64,000 bases of DNA from Combretum micranthum (taxonomy: Eukaryota > Streptophyta > Magnoliopsida > Myrtales > Combretaceae). Location: NCBI GenBank assembly GCA_024138025.1, contig JAMXBD010000430.1, forward strand, positions 62,001 to 126,000. Direction: 5' to 3'. The position numbers were made by a program, and so were the translations under genes. Position 1 is the stretch's first letter. Each line of letters begins with the position of its first letter. Positions 23,356 to 33,434 of the stretch are shown here, piece by piece. A model generated the notes under the pieces. The model ran no database searches and was not told the DNA's origin. It saw nothing but the letters and a program-made list of their open reading frames with translations.

Positions 23356-24190
23356 CACTACAACATTTTATGTTTTTGGCAGCGGTATAAAATCATTGCT
23401 ACTGACTTTTAAAACGTTGTCTTGTGATGCATTTTATTACTGTTTTCATTTAATAAGGCAACAGTTAATTCATTCAATTGCAATGCTTAATAAGATTCAC
23501 AATAAGTAATGGTTTTTACACAATAAAACAACAGCATATGTAAAGTAACTGCAACGATATTTATACAACTTTTCCTATAGTTAAGGCAATGGTAATGAGA
23601 GCAAATGCAATAGTTTATCCAATAACTAAGGCAACAGTTATGAAAGTTAGTGCAACGATTAGTATCATTAAAAAGCAATAGATTTTAGGGTTAATTACAA
23701 AAATATGACTTGTGTTTTGGTCAATTTACAAACATGCGATCCGTGTTAATTTTTTTATAAATAGTTGAACCAAGTTTCATATAAAAGTGTCATTATAATT
23801 AATTACTATTGAATGTTAGAGTCTTAATGGTTTAAAAAAAAATTTAATAAAAATATTACTAAATAAAATTCAATCAATAAATTATATTAAAAATTATTTT
23901 TAAAAAATGAGAAAATTGAAAAAAATGTAAAATTAATTTTGACGATCAATAAAATATCAACATGTATCATTCTAAAATTATTAAATAATAATGATACTTT
24001 TATATGAAACTTGAATCACCTATTTGTCAAAAAAAAATAAATGACACGGGTCATATGTTTGTAAATTAGTCAAAATACAAGTCGTGTTTTTGTAATTAAC
24101 CCTAGATTTTATAATTTAGGCAACACCTTATTACCGATGAAATGCAACAATTACAAAAATACAATGCAATAGATTTTTAAAAAAATGGTT
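23356..24190. mobile_element. CACTA-like transposon end, truncated
   Basis: It starts CACTACAACATTTTATG and runs into TTTTTGGCAGCGGT, close to the usual CACTACAAnAAA terminus of plant En/Spm elements. Subterminal words aaggcaacagtta, aaggcaatggtaatg and ggcaacaccttatt alternate with gcaatag and gcaacgatt, as expected for transposase-binding repeats. No opposite TGTAGTG terminus was found, so the right limit is approximate. A MITE is nested inside at 23688-24102. Confidence 0.65.
23688..24102. mobile_element. MULE-type MITE, family M, copy 1 (415 bp)
   Basis: Nearly perfect inverted ends of about 55 bases: left GGGTTAATTACAAAAATATG, right reverse complement GGGTTAATTACAAAAACACG, each continuing with a tcaatttacaaacat-like or ctaatttacaaacat-like stretch. 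The 9-bp duplication TAGATTTTA is perfect (23679-23687 and 24103-24111). There is no coding. It is nested in the CACTA-like end. Relatives lie at 27383 and 52274. Confidence 0.92.
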
Positions 24191-25070
24191 TAATATAATA
24201 ATTATTGGTAATAATTACTTTAATATGTATTTTTTTAGTTTGTTAACAGCAATCTTTGTTAACATTATATATCATTTTGTAACAAAGTAAATTTTAAATG
24301 TACCCTCATAAATTACAACAAATATGATTTAGATTTAGAAAATTCATAAGTAACAAAATTCTTAATGCATTCAAGCAAATACTCCCAAATTCACCATCCT
24401 ACAATTAAGTAATACAATTCTTAATTTTTTCAAATTTGTAGTTACTCCAAAATCACCATCATATAAATTAATAACAAAGTCCTCAACCAGATATATAGTT
24501 TGAACAAACTCCAAAATCAATAAGATAAAATTCATCGGTACCTACAATGTGCAATCTTGTAAAGATTTCATTGAATCCAATTTAAACACAATTGCCTTCA
24601 ACATCATTACCCTATAAATGAACAAAAGAAAATTGTAAAACTAGTTACAAATTATACTTATTACTAATAACTTGAATAAGAATGTAATCATAAAAATACA
24701 AAACAAGCCTACATTATATTTTAGATTATATAATTTATATGTAAAAGCATATGTTTCATATATTATGGATTCTTGAATAGCTACTTAGGTTGAAAAACTA
24801 TCCATGTTATTTGAAGTCTATGCATCGTGCAAAGCACATTGATTTAATGTACTACAAGTATCACTAAGAGACCATGTTACTAGAATCAAGTTGCTTAGAA
24901 TATTAGCATCAATGTTTAAATGAGGAATGATGATTTGTAGTTGTAATATGAGCATTGACATGATTTCCTTGGTCATTCAATCCTACTTTAGTAGATCCTA
25001 TAAAATCTTGCAGTTCTTCTGCATATGGCTAACTAACCCTTTTACTTTCAAATTAGATGGAAGCTTTGAT

Positions 25071-25102
<32 letters not shown>

Positions 25103-26850
25103 GGGGGGGGGAGGGGGAGGTTAGAGAGAGAATGTTATCCAAGAAGAAGAAGATATAGTCAATTAGGGAAGAAGATGAGTCGTTTTTCTATCAAATAGAA
25201 AAGATTTTTTTTCTCTTACATAACAAAGGAAAAATTCATATGGCATATAGTTTAGATAAGCTAAGAAAATGTGTCACGAATCTATAGACTATGTTAATGA
25301 AAGTAACAGAGTTATGCTAGATATTATTTTTTATCATGAAAAATAAATCTCGATAGTAAATTAACTGAACAAAATTTCAAGTGGATAATTAAATATTTTG
25401 GTAAAGTTGAGGTAGCGTTTATTATAAACCCTTTTCCTAAATAAATGTGGGAAGAGTGAGTTAACATGAGAGAGAGAGAGAGAGAGTATATATGGGAAGA
25501 TAATTTTAAGTTAAGACAAATGAATAACTATGATAGCATTTGGTTGTAAGAATTGGACAAAACAAGGAAGACTGTATAGTACTATACAAGAAGTATTAGA
25601 TGATACAATTCTCTTTATATTATGTTTAGTATAATACCACACTAAATAACACTAGACAAAATCTTTATTAAGATATTTTACTTTTGTTCAATGATAATAT
25701 GTTTGCACCATGAAATATAAAGAACAAAATTTTAAAATTTTGTCCAACACAAATATATTTTATCAATCCAAACATGGTACAATTAACCATTTGGACCTAA
25801 CCCAACCACACCAAGTCTGCATTAGGACCCATGCGCATATATATAAACGATTATGTATCCTTCATAGTTATAAATAAAAATGAGCTCAAGCCCAATTTAT
25901 ATTTTAAACTTAAAGTTTTATTTGAAATTAAGAAAAAATCGTTTCTCTAATTTTTTTTTAATGGGACGGGTCCAAAATGTCCTGTCCAAATAGGGCCAAA
26001 CACAAGCTGTTTCGAATTCTTGATTTAGGAAACCAGACCCAATGGATCCAACCGGATTCTAAACCAGGTGAAACCCTTAAGATGTCTAAGGTCCAATGAC
26101 CTTTATCTAATTTACTATTATGAAAAGTTATGCAACCAAATGTCCTATACATGAAGAAGAGATATATACCAAGTTAAATGAGATATGCATAACATGTGAG
26201 GTAAAGAGAAATTATGCATGGGGGTAAAAAAAAAGGGGGTATCAGTTCTATTCGTTTCATCTTTCTATCATTTTAGCTTCATCTTTTTATCATTTTCAAA
26301 CAAACTGTTTGTCAAAAATAGATACTAATAAAAAACAGATATTTTTACTTATAAACAGATCAAACTAACCATATACTGATATAAAACAGATATGATACAA
26401 ATACCAATAAAAAATAAGTTTTAAAAAACAGATATTAAATCAAACCAACTAAGCAGATATGATACAAATATAATATAGATACCAATAAAAAACAAGCTCT
26501 AAAAGTAATTTAGGAAAAAAAAAACAAATATTAGACTTTTAGAGTTGAATGAATAGCTTGATAAATAGCTAAATAGTCTATAGCAAAAAGAAAAAATCGT
26601 TACAAAATTTACACATTTAAGTAGTCATATCAGTTATATCTATCTTGTTATCTATATCAAATTTGTATTAATAATTTATAGGTATCAAATCAATATCAAT
26701 TTAGTATCACTTTAATTTGATCAATATACGAATAAAACTATCAATTTTTCATCAGTATCACATTTATATCGATTAAATTTTGATTTGCTTTAAAAATAAT
26801 GCCAAAATAATATACCCAAACAGGCTAAATCAGCTCCAAATAAAAATAAA
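24191..26850. other. No gene seen; AT-rich with microsatellites
   Basis: No domain-like frames. The interval 25538-25790 has loosely matching inverted ends (gcatttggttgtaagaattgg versus a right end whose reverse complement reads catgtttggattgat) and may be another old MITE. The interval 26280-26520 repeats the words aaacagata, gatacaaata and accaataaaaaa. Confidence 0.4.
25070..25118. repeat. (GA)n followed by a poly-G run
   Basis: About eleven GA units followed by about 18 G. Homopurine DNA, likely length-variable. Confidence 0.95.
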
Positions 26851-26927
26851 GAATCCAGGTGGATTCGAACCACCAACCTCCGACCCTTAAAGGGCTCGGC
26901 CGCTCTACCAATTTGAGCTATGGATTA
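26851..26927 (-). tRNA. tRNA-like gene A, atypical anticodon arm
   Basis: On the minus strand the acceptor 5' side TAATCCA pairs with TGGATTC except at the first pair. A D arm (GCTC/GAGC, loop AAATTGGTA) and a T arm (GGTGG TTCGAAT CCACC) follow. The A box TAGCTCAAATTGG is near consensus and the B box GGTTCGAATCC is perfect, so internal Pol III promotion looks intact. T-runs just downstream can terminate. The anticodon arm is four bases longer than in normal class I tRNAs: CCGA-G-CC pairs with GGTCGG around a bulged G, leaving loop CTTTAAG, formally anticodon UUA, which would read UAA. It could be a suppressor-like tRNA, a pseudogene or a tRNA-like RNA. Its counterpart is at 59044-59120. Confidence 0.6.
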
Positions 26928-27382
26928 TGCAATTCCGTAGTCCTGTTTCACAACCAGAGCTAACCCAGCTAACCATCGCCAATAGTAAACTTATTCTTAT
27001 CCATAACTTTCTTATGTATTATAGTCATTTCTTAAAAGACTTGACGAGATAAACCTACAAAGGCCTTCATAATAACATATCCAATGAAACACAGCTAATT
27101 CCAGCCTTCCATGCCTATGCGTACGTGATCCCATAAACTGTCCCTAAAAAGGTCATATTCCGCTAAAAAGCAGCATCTTGACATAAACAGCAAATTAAGA
27201 TCTTTAAAAACTTTTTACCAGAAAGATCCTGAAGTAACAATCAAATAATTCAACGCATCTAGAATATAGATTAATCAAAGGAAAAGAAAGATCCAGCTTA
27301 AGTGAGAAAAAACCCTGAGACAACAGGACATACCAATATGCTTTAGAAAAATCAGCAGATGCAAAAAGAGGGGGAGAAAAAT

Positions 27383-27708
27383 CGATTTATTATAAAAATA
27401 TGACACGTTTTAAATCAATTTACATTAACTATGTTAAATTTTTTTCACAAATAAATAATCTAAATTCCTAACAAAAGTATCAACTGTTTATTAATTCACT
27501 AATAACATGTCAATAATTATTGATCGTAAAAATTAATTTACATTTTTTTCAATTCTCAATTTTTTAAAAATAAATTTTAGTATTTTTTTTATTAATTTTT
27601 TTTGTTAAATTATTATTTTTACTCAATAAAACTACAACAAATATCACAGATCTATGTAGATCCATAAATTGACAAAATGGTCAAAGTTCATATCTTTATA
27701 ATTAACCT
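27383..27708. mobile_element. MULE-type MITE, family M, copy 2 (326 bp)
   Basis: The left end cgatttattataaaaatatg and the right end ctttataattaacct align with the ends of copy 1, as do the subterminal caatttaca and attgacaaaatgg stretches. The flanks gagaaaaat and taaaaaaat match at seven of nine bases. Confidence 0.75.
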
Positions 27709-28459
27709 TAAAAAAATATTCCTCTGATCTGTTGTCCCAAAAAAAATATTCTTTTTTTTTTAAAGGAAAATGAGCCACCCTATTTGGCAATCCCATCAGA
27801 TATCCCCGTAGAAAAAAGCATTTCGAAAAAAAAAAAAAAAAAACTCTTCGGCCCCGAAAAATGACCATCTGATTTTTATAAATCCTATAAATTATATATT
27901 ACATACGAGCGATTCAGAGGGTATAAAAATAAAATTTTAATAGTTCTAAATTATAAAAGCAAGCACTATAAACCTATAAATAATATTTTACGAACATAGT
28001 TCAAGAAATATAAAAAGCAAAGCTCAACATGTCTGTATTTTCATCTAAAAGATACCACGTATATATATATATGACCCCAAACAAACAAAACTATGCGAAA
28101 CACGTCCTACATTCATGAGGTCTTCGGCCCAAAAAGGCCGGGCCCTAAACAATCGCTTGTGGTGGTCAATTAATGTCATCCAAGAAAAAAATAGAAAAAA
28201 ATGATATGCAACAAGTTCGTGCCTAGAAATGTATGGATGCAGGAAAATACGGCATAATGCTTCCCCCCGCCCCCAAAAAACCAAAAAAAAGAGCATACTA
28301 GATATAGAACTTAAATGGGGTAAATCTTCACGAATGAAGGCGGCACAGCATTTGACGACATAAAACAAATTTGAGCTTAAGAAGAGACGGGACGGTTCAA
28401 GGTCAAATAGAATCACCGTACTGCAACGCAAAAGGCAGCGGACACGGAATAATCCATTG

Positions 28460-28887
28460 TCCCAGAAGGCAAAACCATATCGAAAGATGTATCATGCTAG
28501 TCTGAAACACGCGGACTCCATGCCATCCCATTTTTAGGCTGGCTGCACCATTGAAGGGGAGATGCACCGTTCAACCAATGTTCACCAAGGCAACCAAACA
28601 AAGCCACTCCACTTGCCTTATATTACTTAAAAGCAAGTAACAATAGAAACATCCGAGAGACCCCCCTCACGCTGCTTCCGGAATTCACTAGCGCACGCTG
28701 CGATTTTTAAGGCCATACATCATGATCTAGTACCGATCCACTTGGGGACCTGCAAAGGAAAGAATCTTCCCAGGAACCAGCAATGCAGATATAGTCCATC
28801 CTGTAAAAATAAGTTTGAGAGAATTCCTGACTGATGCGGAAGCATTGGGAACCAGTTGTCCCATAGGTGAAGATCATCAATGGCCAG
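28460..28887 (-). ncRNA. Exon-like conserved blocks, copy A (non-coding)
   Basis: The acceptor-like CTCTGACAG ends at 28888 and is followed by CTGGCCATTGATGA. The homologous site in copy B is TGCAG|CTGGTCATTGGAGA at 61138. Further down, TGGTTCCTGGGAAG and then cttcaatggtgcag (28548-28561) and tggttttgccttctggg (28465-28481) match copy B. Indels not divisible by three and in-frame stops argue against coding. An additional acceptor-like CCTTTGCAG ends at 28751 in copy A only (copy B has TGCTGG). I interpret this as exons of a long non-coding RNA or an untranslated leader, without transcript proof. Confidence 0.4.
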
Positions 28888-29200
28888 CTGTCAGAGGAGG
28901 AAAAAGAAAGAAAAGAAAGATAAAACCTGGAATAATCAGCAGACGTCCAAGGAGCCCCCTAATTGCAATGACTCAGCATAAACTCAAAATTTTTGTTCTG
29001 GTATATAACAGTCAAAAACATACAAGGATCAGATCAAAAACTTTTGATAGATCTTATGATACCACTTATGCAAAATAATCCATTACATTATAAGGAACCG
29101 GCATCTAGCTCGGAATGGATTACACAACAAAGCAACATTTCATCGGTTACTTCATAAATTCCATGCCAAAAAACATATATCAGAGACCCCCACCCCCACC

Positions 29201-29210
<10 letters not shown>

Positions 29211-29233
<23 letters not shown>

Positions 29234-29234
29234 A
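29211..29234. repeat. (GA)n microsatellite
   Basis: Twelve GA units after an A/C-rich stretch. Confidence 0.95.
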
Positions 29235-29322
29235 GGCCAAAACTAAAACTTCGAGTTTCACACAGAGAAGAAACAAAAGGGGGCAAAAGCACATTCCCCA
29301 AAAGAAAAAAAGGAGACCATAC

Positions 29323-29578
29323 CAAAGCCAGATGATTGCAACTTCGTTCTAGCTTAGCCTTGGAAGTGGCTTGGTCCGTTTTGAATTTCCAAATGCAAAG
29401 ATCAGCACCAAATAGGATGAACAGTTACCAAGAGAGCTCCACGCAGCAGCATGGATGATCCCTTAAGCTTGTTGTACAAAGAACAAGACTAGGACACAAA
29501 CCCTACCAAGTGGTAATACAGCTGTCCCCAATAGTTACAAGAGGACACCATGTGCTATTCACACAACTTCAGCATACA
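29323..29578 (-). ncRNA. Exon-like block with conserved splice sites, copy A
   Basis: The start is AG|TGTATGCTGAAGTTGTG (acceptor AG at 29580-29579) and the end is TTTG|GTATGGT (donor at 29322). The homologous block at 62386-62110 has AG|TGTATGCTAAAGTTGT and GGAG|GTATGGT. Conserved interior words include gtgctatt and cacgcagcagc/cacgcaacagc. The copy B frame (62232-62011) is stopped in copy A, so protein coding is unlikely. Confidence 0.42.
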
Positions 29579-30586
29579 CTAACATGAATTACAAATTAAA
29601 GATCAGAGGTTGTATCAAAGAATGTCCCTTTCATAATTACTTCAAAGAAGCTAATAGGGGAAAAAATACTGCTCTATAATATAGAATGTCTAAAAATTTC
29701 AACACAGCAGAAGGTTCGAATGCCTTCATATTAAATAGAAAAACTCAAAAGATAGCACATACTTCTCGTTATGAAAAGTCCTATAACATTATCAGATGGA
29801 TAAAGAAAAGCTACCAAATAAACCCACTGCAGAACTCTGTCATAGGTAACAGTCCGTAACCAATGGAAATGTAAATGTTGAGTGCAGCAGTAATGATGTT
29901 ACTTGTCGGCTTCCCAATCAGATCACATATATTATTAAGCCATGTTCGGAAAAAAGATTCAACATTGCAAGGAGTATGATTCACAGCGCCATAAGAACTT
30001 CAATGAATGTGATCATATGTCAAGATGGTTGTTGCTAAAAATGTATATAATTAATTCTAAGATTAATTCATTTACAACAGATACCCATAAGGGTCATTTT
30101 AATGCATAAATAACAGCTCGCGGTAAAGTTTACTACTTCCAATATATCAGCTTCTATTCCTACCATGTAGATATGTCTAGATAGGAAGAATAATGTTTCA
30201 GTTTCTCCATAAGGAACTTTCAAAAAAGTTGCACAGCAAAGCACTTGCACTGTCTAATTGTTCCTTCATAATAAGTTAAGAAATTTTTGGGTGGCAGATA
30301 GACTGGTACTATATTCACACCAACTGCTCAGTAAATAAGCCCATAAAATTTTCCTAAATTTACCCCCCTATCAGATATAGCGAACTACACGCGATATGAA
30401 TTGATATAAATCTGAAGTAAGTTTTATCCAGGAAAGGTAGATTGGGTGCATATGCTATTGTTTCTACTGGATCAGATTTGTTAAAATAAAGAAGACGAAA
30501 TTAATTTGGAAAAAGCTGCACGCAAACCATATTTCACAAGGTCAAGTATCTGTTTGGGTACCAATTGATAAGAGAATAAATTGTAC

Positions 30587-30900
30587 CTCGGTTAAATCAC
30601 TTCTTGTATCGATTACTCCTCAGCTGGATATGTGCGTTCCTGGGGGTATATAATATGAAGGATACATAATAAATGCACAAGAGGAAACCAAAAAGAAAAG
30701 AGGAACACACACGGACACGCGACGAGGGAGGAGAGCCGGGGAAAAATCAAAAAGACCATCCCGTGCCATCTCCACCCCCCGAGAACACAAAAAATGAAAT
30801 ATTTTATTGATCTTTCTGTGACCTGCCAAGCAAGCGCACCTGACATGGCAAAGGTCGGACACATAACATCACTCTGTTTTTTTCCTTTCCCACTCTCACA
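30587..30900 (-). ncRNA. Exon-like block containing the conserved element, copy A
   Basis: It ends on the minus strand with GTGATTTAACCGAG|GTACAA, a donor that is conserved in copy B (GTGATTAAACCAAG|GTACAA, exon end 63562). Upstream lie gctgaggagtaatcga, ccatcccgtgccatctcc (plus-strand reading) and the 69-bp identical block. Two overlapping frames (30864-30613 and 30862-30620) both have counterparts in copy B simply because the nucleotides are conserved. Confidence 0.42.
30813..30881. promoter_or_regulatory. 69-bp block identical in both locus copies, copy A
   Basis: No difference from 63801-63869, although flanks differ heavily. It contains GTCGGAC (the complement has GTCCGAC, a DRE/CRT core), CACCTGACA and an imperfect inverted repeat: GACC TGCCA ... 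TGGCA aa GGTC (30820-30856, 17-base loop, two-base bulge). It could be a transcription-factor cluster, an RNA hairpin, or both. Perfect identity including potential third-codon positions argues for nucleotide-level constraint. Confidence 0.6.
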
Positions 30901-31489
30901 TCTCGCAATTTTTCACAACACCTGTATATCTCCCAAACAACAATTATTTTCCGCTCCCATACATCTTTCTTTTTTTTTTTTCCCCCCCATCTCTCACATC
31001 ATCATATAGTGACCCTCACATATATATGACCCAACATATTCCGTATTTTCTCCTGTATAACTATTAAGAGGGAGGGGGTGGGAGGAACAGCCACTTATGT
31101 CTCAAAGCTCCGAACAAAGCCGAAACTTCAGAAACTAAAATCCTGTTTCATCGAAACCAAAGAGACCGCAAAACCTCCTTCGCTCAGCCTCCTCTCTTGT
31201 GCTACCGCCTCTAACCTGTACAAGGAGGGTCCATTTCAAAGTCAACTACACGAAAAAACCAAAAAACTACGAAATCGAAATGATTGAACAAACAAAAAGA
31301 TTTACCATTATGGCTAAGCAAGAATCAAGGAAACATAATCCTCAAGCAAACTCATCGTCTTCAATATCCGATAAACTGAAGCAATTGAAACAGATCTACA
31401 CACAAACACGCCCAAAAACCCCCTGGTTTCATAAGGAAAAGACGTTGAGATAAATAAGCAAGAATAAGGAGACGGATTCATTCACATAC

Positions 31490-31860
31490 CGAGATAATCA
31501 TTCAAACTCCTCCGATTTCAAAACCTGATGGAAGCCGCCAGTCCAAACAAGATAAGATCCAAAACAAAATTCTCCATCTATCTTGAGGACAAGAAAAAAC
31601 GTAGAAACCATACTTGATCGATAGATGGTATCCAGATCTACTTAAATAAGGAGAAAAAAAGTTGAAAGAAAGATAGGCCAAAAACAGGAAGGATCTGGAA
31701 AAATCGATAAAAAGAGAGAGCGCGTGAAAAACTGGAAAAAGAAGGATATGGTTTATGTGAACGCCAGAAAACTACCTATGTACTGGTATAGAATCTGATG
31801 AAAGGCTGTGATTTGTTTGACCACGACCGACTTTTAAATGGACGGCTGGATTCGTTTTGA
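31490..31860 (-). promoter_or_regulatory. 5'-leader-like exon with donor site
   Basis: On the minus strand a moderately GC sequence with CT-rich stretches (cgcgctctctctttttatcg, cctatctttctttcaac) ends at GATTATCTCG|GTATGTGAATG, a near-ideal plant 5' splice site at 31490/31489. This fits a first untranslated exon followed by a large intron, with transcription towards the 69-bp block and the tRNA-like gene. The counterpart in copy B lies beyond the window end. A start site is not identifiable. Confidence 0.4.
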
Positions 31861-33263
31861 TAGACAGAGAGAGAAAAAAAAAAAAAAGAAAGTTTAATTC
31901 ACATCTAAGTTGATTCGTTCTAGACACAAATGTGGCCGTAGTAAAAAACAAATGTCATTATTTCATCAAGTTAGTCAAATAAATATCAATAATCAATAAT
32001 TGACATTGAAGAAAATTAAATAAATACTAGTCTAAATATTAATATCCCAAGCTTTACCAATTTAAATATTTTATTTAACTCATTTTTTACAATATTGAAT
32101 AACTAAATAAACTTACCCAAATGTGTAATTTATGAAAGAAAAAAGTTGACAATTATAGTGTTATTGACAATTTAATATAGACCGTAAGTCTCCCAAACTT
32201 AGTCTAACCCATTAGCCATTTAAACCAACGAACGAACTAATGCTCAACTCATAAACCAGAAGCCTGATTATCCTAGGCTCAAAATATTGACTAACCCTTG
32301 CAGCATCTAAACATCATCTAACCTAGCATCCTTAGGCATGCTTACCTTACTTGAGCTCGACACGACTGAACATGGATTACTAAATCTAGCCCACATCCAT
32401 AGTAATTGTCTACTCACCAATTTCACAGTACACTCAATCATCGAAGACCAACCACTATAAATATTTCTTTCCACTCCATGAAAATGATAGTGTTACGTAA
32501 CTCTCTCTCTCTCTCTCCCTCCCCCCTCACCCCTCCCCCCTCCCCCTCCCCCCAATCAATACCCTCATATCAATGTGCTTATTGACTTAAACACCAAAGT
32601 AGTCATACTAAGTTCAACTCTATATGCTAGTAACCATGTAATATTTTGCAAAGCTACCACTTGTACGAGTCCAATCTAGATACTTCGTCTCTCTCTTGCC
32701 TCTATCGAATTATGACTAGAAATAAGTATTAATTCATAATTTCATTTATTTTTTAATGGGAAAAGGAAAAAAATAGCTTGATAAAAAATTACAAAGATGT
32801 CATTTCCATCAACATATACATAATCATAGGTAACGTAGACTCATATTTTAAAAAGATAAGTTCATTAGTAGTTAAACTCATCCATATAAGTGATGAGATT
32901 TTTATGCCAGGCCAAACATATTTCTTGAAGAAAGGAGTTTGGTTGAAATCTTGTCAAACTAATTTTAGCGAACCCATATCATCAAACAAATCTCCAAAGC
33001 CTACAATGCTTGTACATCTCTTTCTCAGCCCTCCATTTTACTTTTTCACCCTCTTTCGCTTCTTTGTTTTATTATTTTTTATAAATACAAAATTCAATTT
33101 TATAAATTCCAAGTTTTGAGTGATCCTTAGAAACACGCAATTTATGATCCATAAGGCAAAGAGCGTCTTAAGGACTAAGTGCTACCTCCCAGTGCTTAGG
33201 GCTTTTTCCCGATTCGGGGAGCCCACACAACTTCAAAATCAATCCCTGAAGCGCTGGTTAAAA
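31861..33263. other. No gene seen
   Basis: AT-rich DNA with a CT/C-rich low-complexity stretch at 32502-32556. The 113-residue plus frame 32778-33119 is rich in Phe and Ile and has no recognisable domain. Confidence 0.45.
32502..32556. repeat. (CT)n and C-rich tract
   Basis: ctctctctctctccctccc followed by runs of C broken by single T or A. Confidence 0.9.
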
Positions 33264-33434
33264 ACACAGTAGAAAATACTCAAGAAGAGAGGAAGGGTGG
33301 ATTGAGTATTTGTCCTAAAATGCACAAATAATTAATTTTTAAACAATCAAATCAAATTAAACTTCAACGGTAGTGGATATAATAATAACATATTGTAATA
33401 TAAAATATAAAAGAGACGGAGATACAAAATTTAA
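33264..33434 (-). repeat. Left (3') LTR, piece 1
   Basis: Aligns with 47489-47660: both contain aaatactcaag, tgagtattt, cctaaaatgcacaaa and aacatattgtaat. Its right edge is the insertion point of the Pack-MULE. Confidence 0.88.

Larger units (their letters stand above)
26851..31860 (-). repeat. Duplicated locus, copy A
   Basis: Colinear with 59044-64000. Matching blocks in order on the minus strand: the 69-bp identical block (30813-30881), an exon-like block ending 30587, an exon-like block 29578-29323, a block from 28887, a block around 28600-28460 (sharing cagaaggcaaaacca and gctgcaccattgaag), and the tRNA-like gene. Sequence between blocks is strongly diverged, with many indels. A MITE at 27383-27708 was added in copy A only. 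No reading frame is conserved between the copies outside the 69-bp block. Confidence 0.8.

Noticed and set aside
28045..28431. 128-residue minus frame as a gene
   Set aside because: No known motif, not preserved in copy B of the duplicated locus, and it includes low-complexity stretches.
30820..30856. Plant microRNA precursor in the 69-bp block
   Set aside because: The inverted repeat has only nine base pairs, far too few for a miRNA duplex, and matches none of the conserved plant miRNAs I know.
30613..30864. Overlapping minus-strand frames (MCPTFAMSGALAWQVTE and MSDLCHVRCACLAGH) conserved at 63568-63876, as a conserved-peptide uORF
   Set aside because: Both frames are conserved equally because the underlying 69 bases are identical, and they diverge with indels outside that block. 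This points to nucleotide constraint, not peptide constraint.
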